From Hoeflea sp. YIM 152468 (GTDB lineage Bacteria; Pseudomonadota; Alphaproteobacteria; Rhizobiales; Rhizobiaceae): a DNA stretch of 64,000 nt. A program made the translations under genes and the position numbers. The notes beneath the pieces were generated by a model. It searched no databases and had not been told where the DNA came from. It saw only the letters and a program-made list of their open reading frames with translations. The stretch covers positions 1 to 64,000 of the forward strand of contig NZ_JARGET010000013.1 in the NCBI RefSeq assembly GCF_029210485.1. The letters are read 5' to 3'. Positions 10,630 to 19,473 of the stretch are shown piece after piece. Positions within the stretch are counted from its first letter, which is position 1. The number at the start of each line of letters is the position of its first letter.

Positions 10630-11904
10630 CTAACTCTTATCCAGACCGTAGACGGAATGCAAAGTCCGCACCGCCAATTCGGCATAAGCGCCGTCAATCA
10701 GGATCGAAATCTTGATTTCCGAGGTTGTTATAGCTTTGATGTTAATCGACTTTTCCGCAAGCGCCTTGAAAGCGGTCGCAGCCACGCCAGCATGGCTGCG
10801 CATGCCGATGCCGATGACCGACACCTTTGCAAGACCTGATTCGCTCTGCACCACGTCATAGCCGACCACCTGCTTCTGGCCTTCGAGCACGGCAAGCGCC
10901 TTCTCGGCATCGCTGGTGGGCACGGTGAAGGTCATATCTGTACGCGAACCGTCTTCGGAAATGTTCTGCACGATCATGTCGACATTGATGTAGGCGTCAG
11001 CCAGGGGTCCGAAGATCGCGGCCGAAACGCCCGGCCGGTCGGCAAGTCGTCTCAGGGAAATCTGTGCCTCATCCTTGGCGTAGGCAATGCCGGTAACGAC
11101 TTCCTGTTCCACGATTTCTTCCTCGTCGCAAATAAGAGTTCCAGGCGGATCGATCAGATCCCCCATTCCAGGCGCATCCGGATCGACGAAGCTGGAGCGG
11201 ACAAAGGTTCGCACCTTGTGCACCATCGCCAGTTCGACCGAGCGCACTTGTAGCACTTTGGCGCCGAGGGAGGCCATTTCAAGCATTTCCTCGAACGCGA
11301 TTTTTTTCATCCGCCGCGCCTTCGGCTCGATCCGCGGGTCGGTGGTATAGACCCCATCGACATCGGTGTAGATGTCGCAGCGGTCGGCCTTGACCGCAGC
11401 AGCGATCGCCACTGCGCTGGTGTCCGACCCGCCACGCCCCAGCGTCGCCAGCCGGTTGTCCGGGCTGATGCCCTGGAACCCGGCGACAACCGCCACCTGA
11501 CCCATCTCGAACCGGCGGATCAGCTCGGACCCGTCAATTTCGAGGATTCGTGCGGCCGCGTGGGCATTGTCGGTCTTCACCGGAATCTGCCAGCCTTGCC
11601 ACGACCGCGCATCCACGCCCATGGATTGCAGCGCGATTGCCAGCAATCCGCTGGTCACCTGTTCGCCGGAAGCCACAATCGCATCGTATTCGCGAGCATC
11701 ATAAAGCGGCGCGCTGGCCCCGGCGACCATCGGCATCGCCTGCACCCAGCCGACCAGTTCGTTGGTCTTGCCGGCCATGGCCGACACCACCACGGCGACC
11801 TGGTGTCCTGCATCGACTTCACGCTTGACGTGCCGGGCCACGTTGCGAATCCGGTCGAGGTCGGCGACCGAGCTGCCACCAAATTTCATAACTATGCGGG
11901 CCAT
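10630..11904 (-). CDS. lysC: Aspartate kinase
   Basis: A 424-residue enzyme that phosphorylates aspartate, the first step towards lysine (and diaminopimelate for the cell wall), threonine and methionine. The kinase domain begins with MARIVMKFGGSS and contains GRGGSDTSAVAI; two ACT domains fill the C-terminal 160 residues, the usual site of allosteric feedback by lysine and threonine. The frame stays open to 11940 with a TTG-type start, but the conserved ARIVMKFGGSSV N-terminus fixes the ATG at 11904; its ribosome binding site is weak. Transcribed divergently from ubiG across about 190 bp; ptsP follows after 94 bp on the same strand. Confidence 0.97.
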   Translation of the reverse strand: MARIVMKFGGSSVADLDRIRNVARHVKREVDAGHQVAVVVSAMAGKTNELVGWVQAMPMVAGASAPLYDAREYDAIVASGEQVTSGLLAIALQSMGVDARSWQGWQIPVKTDNAHAAARILEIDGSELIRRFEMGQVAVVAGFQGISPDNRLATLGRGGSDTSAVAIAAAVKADRCDIYTDVDGVYTTDPRIEPKARRMKKIAFEEMLEMASLGAKVLQVRSVELAMVHKVRTFVRSSFVDPDAPGMGDLIDPPGTLICDEEEIVEQEVVTGIAYAKDEAQISLRRLADRPGVSAAIFGPLADAYINVDMIVQNISEDGSRTDMTFTVPTSDAEKALAVLEGQKQVVGYDVVQSESGLAKVSVIGIGMRSHAGVAATAFKALAEKSINIKAITTSEIKISILIDGAYAELAVRTLHSVYGLDKS

Positions 11905-12096
11905 GCTGCTATATCCGCTAACAAACCCGTTCCCGGGCAAGAAAAACCGCCCCGGATTGCGGAACGGAACGTGGCGATCTCATAACCACAAATCTGGCCG
12001 TGCGCAACCGGAACGCTGATACGACATCGGTTACCCTTGACAAGAACCGCCTGACGCCCGAGGTGATTGGGCAGCAGACAACGCGGGGAGAGACCG

Positions 12097-12849
12097 ATGA
12101 AGCAAGCCGCTCCGACAACCATCGATCAGGCCGAAGTCGATCGCTTCTCGGCAATGGCTGCCGAGTGGTGGGATCCGCAGGGTAAATTCCGCCCGCTGCA
12201 CAAGTTCAATCCTGTGCGCCTGACCTACATCCGCAATCATGTAGCTGCCCATTTCGACCGCGATCCGAAGAGCGACAAGCCACTGTCTGGCCTGAGAATA
12301 CTCGACATCGGTTGCGGCGGTGGGCTTCTGTGCGAACCGATGGCCCGCATGGGTGCCGACGTACTGGGTGCCGATGCATCGCGCACCAATGTCGAGGTTG
12401 CCGCAATCCATGCCGAACAAAGCGGTGTCTCTGTCACCTATGAAGCCGTGACATCGGAAGAGCTGGCAGCTCGCGGCGAGCGCTTTGATGTGGTGCTCAA
12501 TATGGAAGTGGTCGAGCATGTCGCCGACGTCGATCTGTTCCTTGGCTCTTGTGCCGAGATGGTCAAACCGGGCGGGCTGATGTTCGTGGCCACGATCAAC
12601 CGGACCCTGAAAGCCAGGGCACTGGCGATCATCGGCGCAGAATATATCCTGCGCTGGCTGCCGCGGGGCACTCATCAATACGAGAAACTGGTTCGTCCCG
12701 AAGAAATCGAAGCGCCACTGGCGGCTTCCGGCATGAATGTCATCGACCGGACCGGCGTTTTCTACAACCCGCTTCAGGATCAGTGGAGCATGTCTCGAGA
12801 TATGGATGTCAATTACATGATGTTGATGGAGCGGCCACAAAAAGCCTGA
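12097..12849 (+). CDS. ubiG: Ubiquinone biosynthesis O-methyltransferase
   Basis: A 250-residue SAM-dependent methyltransferase carrying out the two O-methylations of the ubiquinone ring. The N-terminal block with [19 protein letters not shown] is characteristic of UbiG, followed by the SAM-binding [17 protein letters not shown] and the post-I acidic loop. E. coli UbiG has 242 residues. ATG at 12097 is preceded by GGGGAGAG; a TTG 30 bases upstream is in frame but unlikely. It is a single gene divergent from lysC and convergent with the DUF1178 gene. Confidence 0.96.
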   Translation: MKQAAPTTIDQAEVDRFSAMAAEWWDPQGKFRPLHKFNPVRLTYIRNHVAAHFDRDPKSDKPLSGLRILDIGCGGGLLCEPMARMGADVLGADASRTNVEVAAIHAEQSGVSVTYEAVTSEELAARGERFDVVLNMEVVEHVADVDLFLGSCAEMVKPGGLMFVATINRTLKARALAIIGAEYILRWLPRGTHQYEKLVRPEEIEAPLAASGMNVIDRTGVFYNPLQDQWSMSRDMDVNYMMLMERPQKA

Positions 12850-12950
12850 TCAGCCCCGCTGCCTGACATTCAGACGGGAATGCTCTTGAGCTGCGCCAGC
12901 AAATCGCGTTGACCCGCAACATGGCCAGACTGAAGCCGCGCCCGCCCATG

Positions 12951-13376
12951 TCAGCTCAGATCATCCGGCAACTCCGGCAAGGGGGCGATGTCGATGCCGT
13001 CCTCGACCAGCGACCTTGCGTCTTCCTTCGTAGCCTGGCCGAAAATTCCCCGAGCCTCGGCTTCGCCATGATGGATCTTGCGGGCTTCATCGGCGAACCG
13101 CGGGCCGACATCTTCCGAGTTCTGCTTGATGGCCTGAACCATGTGTCTGAGCTTGCGCATCATTTCGCGCTGTTCCGGGGCCATGGCCAAAGGCTGCACC
13201 TGCTTGTCGCCTGCCGCCGACACGGCCGGCGCCATCAGCGACTTGCCGACTTGCCGTGACCCGCAGACCGGGCATTCGACCAATCCGCGCTGGCTTTGGC
13301 TGTCAAAATCCTTGCCCGAGGAAAACCAGGCCTCGAACTGATGATCTTTGTCGCAATGCAACGAGAAGCGGATCAC
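12951..13376 (-). CDS. DUF1178 family zinc-ribbon-like protein
   Basis: A 141-residue protein of the DUF1178 family. It opens with MIRFSLHCDKDHQFEAWF and has a CPVCGS pair around residue 36-41; with the upstream Cys8 these could hold a metal, but that is inference. The second half is charged and helical. The ATGA overlap with the upstream carbon-nitrogen hydrolase gene indicates coupled translation. It is the last gene of comF-grxC-nitrilase-DUF1178. No biochemical role is known to me. Confidence 0.88.
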   Translation of the reverse strand: MIRFSLHCDKDHQFEAWFSSGKDFDSQSQRGLVECPVCGSRQVGKSLMAPAVSAAGDKQVQPLAMAPEQREMMRKLRHMVQAIKQNSEDVGPRFADEARKIHHGEAEARGIFGQATKEDARSLVEDGIDIAPLPELPDDLS

Positions 13377-14233
13377 GCCACCTGGTCTCCCTTGTTTGTC
13401 TGTGCTCCCGTTTCCACCCGGTAGGCCCGAGCGTTTTTCAGATTGGGGATTTTCGCCCTGGCTGCTTTTACCTCATCAAGCGTCAGATCGGCGACAATGA
13501 CACCGGGCTCATCGCCCTCGGCTTCAGCCATCACCCGTCCCCAAGGGTCGACGATCAGCGAATGGCCGTATGTCTCGCGTCCATCTTCATGCACACCGCC
13601 CTGCGCCGCCGAAATCATGAAGGCGCCATTTTCGATTGCCCGGGCGCGCTGCAGCACATGCCAGTGCGCTTCGCCGGTTTGCCGGGTAAAGGCTGCAGGG
13701 GCGGTCAGGATCTCCGCGCCGGCCAGCGCCAGCTCGCGAAACAGATGGGGGAACCGGATGTCGTAGCAAATGCCCATTCCAAGCCGAGCGACGTCAAGAT
13801 CAACCGTTTGAGCGACGTCGCCAGGTCGGTAGGCCGAACTCTCCCGCCAGCTCTCGCCGTTGTCGAGATCAACGTCAAACATATGAATCTTGTCATAGCG
13901 CGCGAGAGCCGCACCGCTCGGATCAAACACAACGCCACGGTTGGCGGCCATCTCATTCCCGGCATCGACAGCCGTCGAGCCGATATGCAAATAGAGGCCG
14001 AGCTCCGCCGCCAGTCTCGCCGCCGCTTGCAGGACCGGATCGTCCAATTCGGCTTTGAGAATGCTGCGCAAGCTCGCCCGATCTTTTTGCAGCGAACCTG
14101 TCATTTCCGGCGTCTGCACATAGCGCGCCCCGCACGACGCAGCCTCGCGAACGAGTCTCTCCATCACGGCAATGTTCGCCTCGGGGGAAATGCCCGAGCG
14201 CATCTGAACAGCGGCGACGACGAGTTTGCGCAT
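13373..14233 (-). CDS. Carbon-nitrogen hydrolase (Nit/omega-amidase-like)
   Basis: A 286-residue nitrilase-superfamily amidase. The catalytic triad is intact: Glu43 in QTPEMTG, Lys115 in YDKIHMFD and Cys156 in GICYDIRFPHL. The KIHMFDVD and CYDIRFPHLFREL signatures match the Nit1-like branch, which hydrolyses deaminated glutathione; that substrate is inferred from the subfamily only. It sits 3 bp downstream of grxC and overlaps the next gene by 4 bp. Placement beside glutaredoxin fits a glutathione-repair role but does not prove it. Confidence 0.9.
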   Translation of the reverse strand: MRKLVVAAVQMRSGISPEANIAVMERLVREAASCGARYVQTPEMTGSLQKDRASLRSILKAELDDPVLQAAARLAAELGLYLHIGSTAVDAGNEMAANRGVVFDPSGAALARYDKIHMFDVDLDNGESWRESSAYRPGDVAQTVDLDVARLGMGICYDIRFPHLFRELALAGAEILTAPAAFTRQTGEAHWHVLQRARAIENGAFMISAAQGGVHEDGRETYGHSLIVDPWGRVMAEAEGDEPGVIVADLTLDEVKAARAKIPNLKNARAYRVETGAQTNKGDQVA

Positions 14234-14236
14234 AAT

Positions 14237-14497
14237 TCAGGCCTCCGCCAGCATCGGGTCCAGCTTGCCGGCGCGATCCAGAGCATGCAATTCATCGCAT
14301 CCGCCAACATGCATATTCCCAATAAAAATCTGCGGGAATGTTGCCCGGCCATTGGCCTTGCCAATCATCTCCTGCCGCAAGTCCGGAGAAAATGTGGCAT
14401 CAAATTCGGTGTAGGCAACGCCCTTGCCGTCCAGAAGACGTTTCGCTGCGGTGCAAAATCCGCAAAACTGCCGGGTGTATAGAGTTACGTCTGCCAT
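14237..14497 (-). CDS. grxC: Glutaredoxin 3
   Basis: An 86-residue glutaredoxin that uses glutathione to reduce disulfides and mixed disulfides in the cytoplasm. The active site is Cys12-Gly-Phe-Cys15, not the classical CPYC; the cis-proline loop FPQIFIG and the GGCDEL glutathione-contact motif are present. GGAGA lies shortly before the ATG. Part of the comF-grxC-nitrilase-DUF1178 set, 35 bp after comF. The CG[FY]C variant is, as far as I recall, common in rhizobia. Confidence 0.95.
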   Translation of the reverse strand: MADVTLYTRQFCGFCTAAKRLLDGKGVAYTEFDATFSPDLRQEMIGKANGRATFPQIFIGNMHVGGCDELHALDRAGKLDPMLAEA

Positions 14498-14532
14498 TCA
14501 GGTCTCCAGATCTGTTGCCGCCTGTGCGCCTG

Positions 14533-15324
14533 TCAAGCATATAGGGTTGCCTCGCCCCGGCTTGCAACCCTGGCAAAGGTCAACACGTTGACCTGCGCAG
14601 CACCGGCCCGAAGCAAGGACCGCGTCGCCGCCTCGACGGTTGCCCCCGTGGTCAGCACGTCATCGATCAGCAGAACTTTCAGCCCGAGAAACCGCTGCGC
14701 CTGCCCGGGAACGGTCAGGAAAGCGCCGCGGACATTCTCCTGTCTGGCCCGCAATCCAAGGCCGACCTGCTGCTGTGTGGCCCGGATCCGCCGCAACACG
14801 CCGGGCAGAAACCGTTTTCCGGAAATGCCTGCGAGCTTCCGGGCCAGTTCCGCCGACTGGTTGTAGCGCCGCGACAACAGCCGGCCCCGATGCAGCGGAA
14901 CTGCGATGATGACGTCACTGTCGCCAATCACCTCATAACCCGCACGCGCCATCCAGCCGGCCATCATCCGCGCCAGATCGGCGCGGTCGGAATATTTCAG
15001 CCCATGAACCATTTTGCGCGCCACGCCATCATGAAAGACAGCCGCCCGCGCACGCGAATAGGCCGGTGGTGTCGCTATCGCCTGGGGTGAAACCAGCCCC
15101 TCTCCCCGGTCATGGTCAAAAGGCAGCCCTGTGACCTCGCAATACGGCCGCTCGATGAAGCGCACGGTCCGCCAGCACTCGGCACAAAGGGCAGACGGAG
15201 TACCGGTCATGGATCCACACCCCGAACAGACCGGCGGATACACCAGCCGCGCAAGGCTCGCTCCGGCATGCCGACAGGCTGACACCAGCCTGTCGCCGGC
15301 TATGAAGGAAACCGGCAGGTCCAT
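14533..15324 (-). CDS. ComF family phosphoribosyltransferase-like protein
   Basis: A 263-residue member of the ComF family. An N-terminal four-cysteine zinc-finger-like region (CSGCGSM and CAECW, about 34-51) precedes a PRTase fold whose PRPP loop reads VLLIDDVLTTGATVEAA near the C-terminus. ComF proteins assist DNA uptake or processing in competent species; in rhizobia the role is unknown. First gene of the minus-strand set that continues with grxC; divergent from the methyltransferase gene. Confidence 0.92.
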   Translation of the reverse strand: MDLPVSFIAGDRLVSACRHAGASLARLVYPPVCSGCGSMTGTPSALCAECWRTVRFIERPYCEVTGLPFDHDRGEGLVSPQAIATPPAYSRARAAVFHDGVARKMVHGLKYSDRADLARMMAGWMARAGYEVIGDSDVIIAVPLHRGRLLSRRYNQSAELARKLAGISGKRFLPGVLRRIRATQQQVGLGLRARQENVRGAFLTVPGQAQRFLGLKVLLIDDVLTTGATVEAATRSLLRAGAAQVNVLTFARVASRGEATLYA

Positions 15325-15420
15325 CGGTTGACTTTAGCGCCGTTCCAGCCAACAAGCGAGCCGAAGCCGCATTGGCGTCGTGCGTCGTGGCCGAAACCGC
15401 AAATCAATGGGCATCGGAAC

Positions 15421-16305
15421 ATGGACCGTCTCTTTGATCATACCCTCCTGCGCCAGCGCCGCGCGCGAGCGCTGGCCAGCATCGCGCCAGGATCAGATTT
15501 TCTTGTTCGCCGGGTAGCCGAGGAAATGGCCGAGCGATTGTCCGTCGTCGAACGACGTTTCGACCATCCGGTCCAGGTTCATGGCGGCCTGCCGCTCACC
15601 GCACAAATGCTGCATGCCACCGGAAAGACGGCCCGTTTCACCTATGTCGACGCGTGCGCTGTGCCGGGCATCGATGTCGGCGATCTGACGCTGTCCGACC
15701 CCGATCACGTGCCGGTCGATGCCGGCAGCGCCGACCTGATCATCTCGCCCCTGGCGTTGCACCTGACCAACGACACGCCAGGCGTGCTGGTGCAGCTGCG
15801 CCGGGCGTTGATGCCCGACGGTTTGATGCTTGCCGCCACCCCCGGCGCCGGCACTTTGGGAGAATTGCGCGAATCGCTGCTCGCGGCGGAAAGCGAACTG
15901 ACCGGCGGCGCCAACGCCAGGATTCATCCATTTGCCGATATCCGCGATTATGGCGCGCTGTTGCAGCGTGCGGGCTTCGCGCTGCCGGTCACCGATATCG
16001 ATGATATCGTGGTCCGGTATCCTGACATGTTCGCCTTGCTGAAAGATCTGCGCGCCATGGGTGCAACGTCAGTGCTGACCGGCAGAAGCCGGAAACCGGT
16101 AAGCAGAGCGCTGTTCTTGCGGGCAGCACAGATCTATGCGGAACGGTTTTCAGATCCCGACGGGCGTATTCGCGCCAGCTTTCCGGTCGTTCACCTGTCC
16201 GGCTGGGCACCGCATGAAAGCCAGCAAAAGCCGCTCAGACCGGGTTCCGCAAAACTGCGCCTTGCTGATGCGTTGAAAACACCGGAACAGAAACTGCCAC
16301 GCTGA
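15421..16305 (+). CDS. SAM-dependent methyltransferase, BioC/NDUFAF5-like
   Basis: A 294-residue methyltransferase of the COG4106/BioC-like group found across Alphaproteobacteria. It begins with MDRLFDHTLLRQRRARALA and carries the DLIISPLALHLTNDTPG and RRALMPDGLMLAATPG segments typical of the group. The classical glycine-rich SAM loop is poorly kept. The mitochondrial homologue NDUFAF5 modifies a complex I subunit; whether this one does is not shown. The frame extends to 15328, but the ATG at 15421 gives the conserved N-terminus. Single gene, convergent with the pilin gene. Confidence 0.85.
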   Translation: MDRLFDHTLLRQRRARALASIAPGSDFLVRRVAEEMAERLSVVERRFDHPVQVHGGLPLTAQMLHATGKTARFTYVDACAVPGIDVGDLTLSDPDHVPVDAGSADLIISPLALHLTNDTPGVLVQLRRALMPDGLMLAATPGAGTLGELRESLLAAESELTGGANARIHPFADIRDYGALLQRAGFALPVTDIDDIVVRYPDMFALLKDLRAMGATSVLTGRSRKPVSRALFLRAAQIYAERFSDPDGRIRASFPVVHLSGWAPHESQQKPLRPGSAKLRLADALKTPEQKLPR

Positions 16306-16322
16306 AGATCCCGGTCCTGTCG

Positions 16323-16496
16323 CTACTGAGAATTCCTCAGATGACCGGCTGCGCCATCCAGCGTGGAATTGATGGTTTCGCCCAGCGTGGTCGCCGCCGC
16401 GATCAGCGCAATTGCGATCATCGCGGAAATCAGTCCGTATTCGACCGCAGTTACTCCGGAGGTATCTTGCACAAATCTGCGGAACAAGAGTTTCAT
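16323..16496 (-). CDS. Flp/Fap-type IVb pilin
   Basis: A 57-residue prepilin. After a short basic leader (MKLLFRRFVQDTSG) comes the Flp signature VTAVEYGLISAMIAIAL, with expected cleavage by the TadV-type prepilin peptidase before V, Glu5 of the mature pilin, and the hydrophobic helix that drives assembly. An in-frame ATG nine bases upstream would add three residues. It is the downstream gene of a two-gene unit with the small membrane protein at 16542-16865. No tad/cpa assembly genes are in the window, so the pilin is an orphan here and depends on machinery elsewhere. Confidence 0.93.
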   Translation of the reverse strand: MKLLFRRFVQDTSGVTAVEYGLISAMIAIALIAAATTLGETINSTLDGAAGHLRNSQ

Positions 16497-16541
16497 GTCG
16501 CACATTCCGATTCAGGTTACGGGGCTCTCACTCAGGGCTAG

Positions 16542-16865
16542 TCAGCAATCTCCGGTATTGCGGCCATCGTTTCGTATGATGCACAGTGCGCCCGGATCGT
16601 CCTGCAGAATGGATTTGCGAACCGTGTAGGATTTGGTCTTCAGATCCTGCGGAATTGATCCGGTGGTTATGGAATCGAACTGGTCCGGAGCCCAGGCCAC
16701 GCGAGCCGTCGGTGCCCGGTCGGCAAGCATCGGCGTCAAAATGCTGGCAAGCGCAACGGTCGCAGTTCCGAACAGCAGTGCTGCGCGAATTGCGCCAAAT
16801 CGTTTCGGCTGACCTTCCACCCTGCTTCTGTCCATCACAGTCATCCAAAAGTCACCGTTGGTCAT
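16542..16865 (-). CDS. Small conserved membrane protein linked to the Flp pilin
   Basis: A 107-residue protein with one membrane segment (about 26-45, IRAALLFGTATVALASILTP) and a periplasmic tail ending YTVRKSILQ...GALCIIRNDGRNTGDC. I recall similar proteins beside rhizobial pilin genes, but know no function. A GGAGG site just before the ATG supports the start. It lies 45 bp upstream of the pilin on the same strand and below a CtrA-like site, so the two probably share a transcript. The late cysteines and the repeated charged tail suggest a structured C-terminal knob; that is inference. Confidence 0.75.
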   Translation of the reverse strand: MTNGDFWMTVMDRSRVEGQPKRFGAIRAALLFGTATVALASILTPMLADRAPTARVAWAPDQFDSITTGSIPQDLKTKSYTVRKSILQDDPGALCIIRNDGRNTGDC

Positions 16866-16925
16866 TACGCCTCCACCGAGAACCCGTGCTGGTCCTCCAT
16901 TTCAGCCAATGTTGCGCCAAGTGAA

Positions 16926-16941
16926 TTGAAGTTTCATTAAC
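16926..16941. promoter_or_regulatory. CtrA-like binding site upstream of the pilin unit
   Basis: The plus strand reads TTGA-N7-TTAAC, one mismatch from the CtrA consensus TTAA-N7-TTAAC. It lies 61 bp before the start of the small membrane protein gene. Pilin genes are established CtrA targets in Caulobacter, which makes the position sensible; binding is inferred. Confidence 0.5.
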
Positions 16942-16986
16942 GCTAATGCCAAATTGGCCCAGCCAGCCACACAGGGCGCGGAAACC

Positions 16987-17394
16987 TCACAGGAGATCGA
17001 TGAGATAGGGGATCAGCGGTTCGTCGGCGGGAGGCATCGGATAGGTGCGCAGATCCCGCGGACGAACCCATTTCAACGCCTGTCCCTCCAGCCCGCGGGC
17101 GCTTCCTTCAAACCGGCGGCACACGAAGAGCGGCATCAGCAGATGAAACTCGTCATAGCTATGGCTGGCAAATGTCAGCGGAGCCAGGCAGGCTTGCTTC
17201 GTGGTGATACCGATTTCTTCGGCAAGTTCGCGGATCAACGCAGCCTCGGGTGTCTCGCCTGGCTCCACCTTGCCACCTGGAAACTCCCAAAGACCAGCAA
17301 GTTTCTTGCCCTTGGGCCGCTGCGTCAAAAGCACCCGTCCGTCGGCATCAACCAGGGCACAGGCCACGACCAGCAGAACTTTCTGTGCGCTCAT
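16987..17394 (-). CDS. mutT: 8-oxo-dGTP diphosphatase, MutT family
   Basis: A 135-residue Nudix hydrolase that removes oxidised dGTP from the nucleotide pool. The Nudix box is complete: GGKVEPGETPEAALIRELAE followed by EIGI. It begins MSAQKVLLVVACALVDADGRVLL, the usual MutT N-terminus, and ends near the expected 130 residues. The frame runs on to 17622, but that part lies inside the upstream GNAT gene. The ATG sits 4 bp after the GNAT stop, so it is the tail of the PPIase-argJ-GNAT-mutT operon. Confidence 0.95.
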   Translation of the reverse strand: MSAQKVLLVVACALVDADGRVLLTQRPKGKKLAGLWEFPGGKVEPGETPEAALIRELAEEIGITTKQACLAPLTFASHSYDEFHLLMPLFVCRRFEGSARGLEGQALKWVRPRDLRTYPMPPADEPLIPYLIDLL

Positions 17395-17398
17395 GGGA

Positions 17399-18157
17399 TC
17401 AAAACCCCGGTTTCTGGCGGTAGGCGTAGCGGTAGACTTCGCCAAATCCCAGCCCCTGGTAGAGGGCAACGGCGGCCGTGTTTTCACTTTCGACCTGCAG
17501 CCAGGCCGTCTCGGCGCCGCGATGGCGCGCCCATCGGAGCGCAGCAGTGACCACCTCGCGCCCATGGCCAGAGCGGCGCATGTCCGATCGCGTCGCCAGT
17601 TCGAACAGCCCGGCCAAATCATTGTCGTGGACGCACAGTGCTGTGGACACCGGACCGGCGTCTTCCCGTTCGATGACGAACAGGCCGCTGGGCGGCTGTA
17701 TCGCGCTCAACACTTCGGTCAGGCCAGGTTTTAGCGATTGAGCGCGGCCATGAACGGACAGAGAAGCATCGACATAGCGGCCGACATCACGCAACGGCAG
17801 ATGATCCAGCCCGCGATTGATGTTGAGGCTGTCGATTGCACCCGTCATCACGATCGTTTCACCGAAGCGACGCCAGCCAAGTGCGTCAAGGTAGGATTCA
17901 AGCGGGGGCGGGGCCAGCGGCGATTGCCGGAATACCAATGGCCGATCATAGGATCCGAACCGGCGCTGGGCCCGCTCGACACGGGCTTCAATGTCGTTGT
18001 GATCGGACGGATCAAGCGGATTGACCGAATTGAGCCGCTTGGACGGATGCCCGGCGGTCAGGCGGATCTGCCAGCTGCCATCATACTGAATCGACGCGGC
18101 CGGCCAGGCCCGAAATCCGACGGCTTCAAGTCTTCTGACAATAGCTAGATTTGGCAA
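17399..18157 (-). CDS. GNAT family N-acetyltransferase
   Basis: A 252-residue protein with the GNAT acetyl-CoA-binding motif in its C-terminal half (LATRSDMRRSGHGREVVTAAL; then TAWLQVESENTAAVALYQGLGF). The N-terminal half is divergent. The start is a TTG at 18157 with AGGCCGC upstream, the only plausible start before the conserved part. It lies between argJ and mutT in the operon, an arrangement shared with other Rhizobiales. Substrate unknown; the argJ neighbour does not by itself imply a role in arginine synthesis. Confidence 0.85.
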   Translation of the reverse strand: MPNLAIVRRLEAVGFRAWPAASIQYDGSWQIRLTAGHPSKRLNSVNPLDPSDHNDIEARVERAQRRFGSYDRPLVFRQSPLAPPPLESYLDALGWRRFGETIVMTGAIDSLNINRGLDHLPLRDVGRYVDASLSVHGRAQSLKPGLTEVLSAIQPPSGLFVIEREDAGPVSTALCVHDNDLAGLFELATRSDMRRSGHGREVVTAALRWARHRGAETAWLQVESENTAAVALYQGLGFGEVYRYAYRQKPGF

Positions 18158-18192
18158 GATGCGGCCTGTATCCAGTTAATCCGGCCCACCGC

Positions 18193-19434
18193 TCAACTGC
18201 GGTAGTCACCATTTATCTCTACATAGGCCTTTGTCAGGTCGCAGGTGAAAACCCTTGCCTTGCCACGGCCAATTCCAAGATCAACCTTGATGGCAATCTC
18301 GTCGTGTTGCATCACGTCAGAGGCCGCAGCCTCACTGTAGGCGGGATCGCGCTCGCCGTTGACAGCCACGCGCACGTCGCCAAACCAGATCGCCAGCTTG
18401 TCGCGTTCGGCCTTTTCGCCCGCCTTGCCGACCGCCATCACGATCCGGCCCCAGTTTGCATCCTCGCCGGCAATGGCTGTCTTGACCAGCGGCGAGTTGG
18501 CTATCGACCGGGCAATCCGCCCGGCTGCCTTTGCCGAGGCCGCACCGGTCACCGTGATTTCGACCTGTTTGCGTGCGCCTTCGCCATCGCGAACGATCTG
18601 GATTGCCAGGTCTTCCATAAGATCGGCCAGGGCTTTCGAAAACCCGCGCGCGCGCGGGTCGCCGGCGGATGAAACCAGGCCGGCGCCACGACCGGCGGCA
18701 GCGCCGGTGGCAAACACCATCAGGGTGTCTGAGGTCGACATATCGCTGTCGACGGTGACCGCATTGAAAGTCGATCCGACATGGCGGGCAAGCATCGCCT
18801 GCAGAGCAGGCGCTTCGATCGCTGCGTCGGTGACGATGAACGACAGCATCGTTGCCATGTCCGGTGCGATCATGCCGGCGCCCTTGGCCATGCCGTTGAG
18901 CGTGACCGTAATGCCGTCAATCTGCGCCGATCGTGTCGCAACCTTGGGATAGGTGTCCGTGGTCATGATCGCGCGAGCCGCATCGATCCAGTGGTCACCG
19001 GTTGCCGAAACAGCCATTGTGTCGAGAACGCCGGAGAACTTGCGCGCGTCCAGCGGTTCGCCGATAACTCCGGTTGAAGCGAGGAACACTTCGCTCTCAG
19101 CGCACCCGACCGCCGCCGCGGCCGCCGCGGCCGTCATCGCTGTGGCGGCGTTGCCCTTCTGGCCGGTAAACGCATTGGCGTTTCCGGAGTTGACCACCAG
19201 TGCCCGCGCCCGGCCGCGACCAAGATTGGCCCGGCAGAAATCAACCGGAGCGGACGGGCATTTCGAGGTGGTGAACACGCCTGCAACTGCCGCCGGCTTG
19301 TCAAACACCATCATCATCACATCCGTCCGGTCCTTGTACTTGATCCCGGCAGCCGCCGTCTGAAGGCGTACCCCTTCAATGGGCGGCAATTCGGCATAGG
19401 ACTTCGGAGCCAGGGGAGACGTGTCGGCAGACAT
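18193..19434 (-). CDS. argJ: Bifunctional ornithine acetyltransferase / N-acetylglutamate synthase
   Basis: A 413-residue enzyme of the acetyl cycle of arginine synthesis, moving acetyl from N-acetylornithine to glutamate. The precursor cuts itself before the nucleophilic Thr195 in [14 protein letters not shown], giving alpha and beta chains. It also has the [11 protein letters not shown] and [13 protein letters not shown] blocks. AAGGA precedes the ATG. Follows the PPIase gene by 39 bp and is followed by GNAT after 35 bp. Whether it also uses acetyl-CoA (bifunctional form) cannot be read here, but no argA is nearby. Confidence 0.97.
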   Translation of the reverse strand: MSADTSPLAPKSYAELPPIEGVRLQTAAAGIKYKDRTDVMMMVFDKPAAVAGVFTTSKCPSAPVDFCRANLGRGRARALVVNSGNANAFTGQKGNAATAMTAAAAAAAVGCAESEVFLASTGVIGEPLDARKFSGVLDTMAVSATGDHWIDAARAIMTTDTYPKVATRSAQIDGITVTLNGMAKGAGMIAPDMATMLSFIVTDAAIEAPALQAMLARHVGSTFNAVTVDSDMSTSDTLMVFATGAAAGRGAGLVSSAGDPRARGFSKALADLMEDLAIQIVRDGEGARKQVEITVTGAASAKAAGRIARSIANSPLVKTAIAGEDANWGRIVMAVGKAGEKAERDKLAIWFGDVRVAVNGERDPAYSEAAASDVMQHDEIAIKVDLGIGRGKARVFTCDLTKAYVEINGDYRS

Positions 19435-19473
19435 TGTGCGATCCTTGGTTGAGCGGCTTAGGCGGGCAGACTG

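Noticed and set aside
12037-12065. TTGACA before ubiG
   Set aside because: No acceptable -10 lies 16-18 bp downstream (GAGGTG), so it is not called a promoter.
15061-15324. Four-cysteine region of ComF as a separate small zinc protein
   Set aside because: It is continuous in frame with the PRTase domain and is the normal ComF N-terminus.
19105-19135. GCC/GCG repeat tract
   Set aside because: It is the alanine run (residues 102-108) inside argJ and needs no separate explanation.
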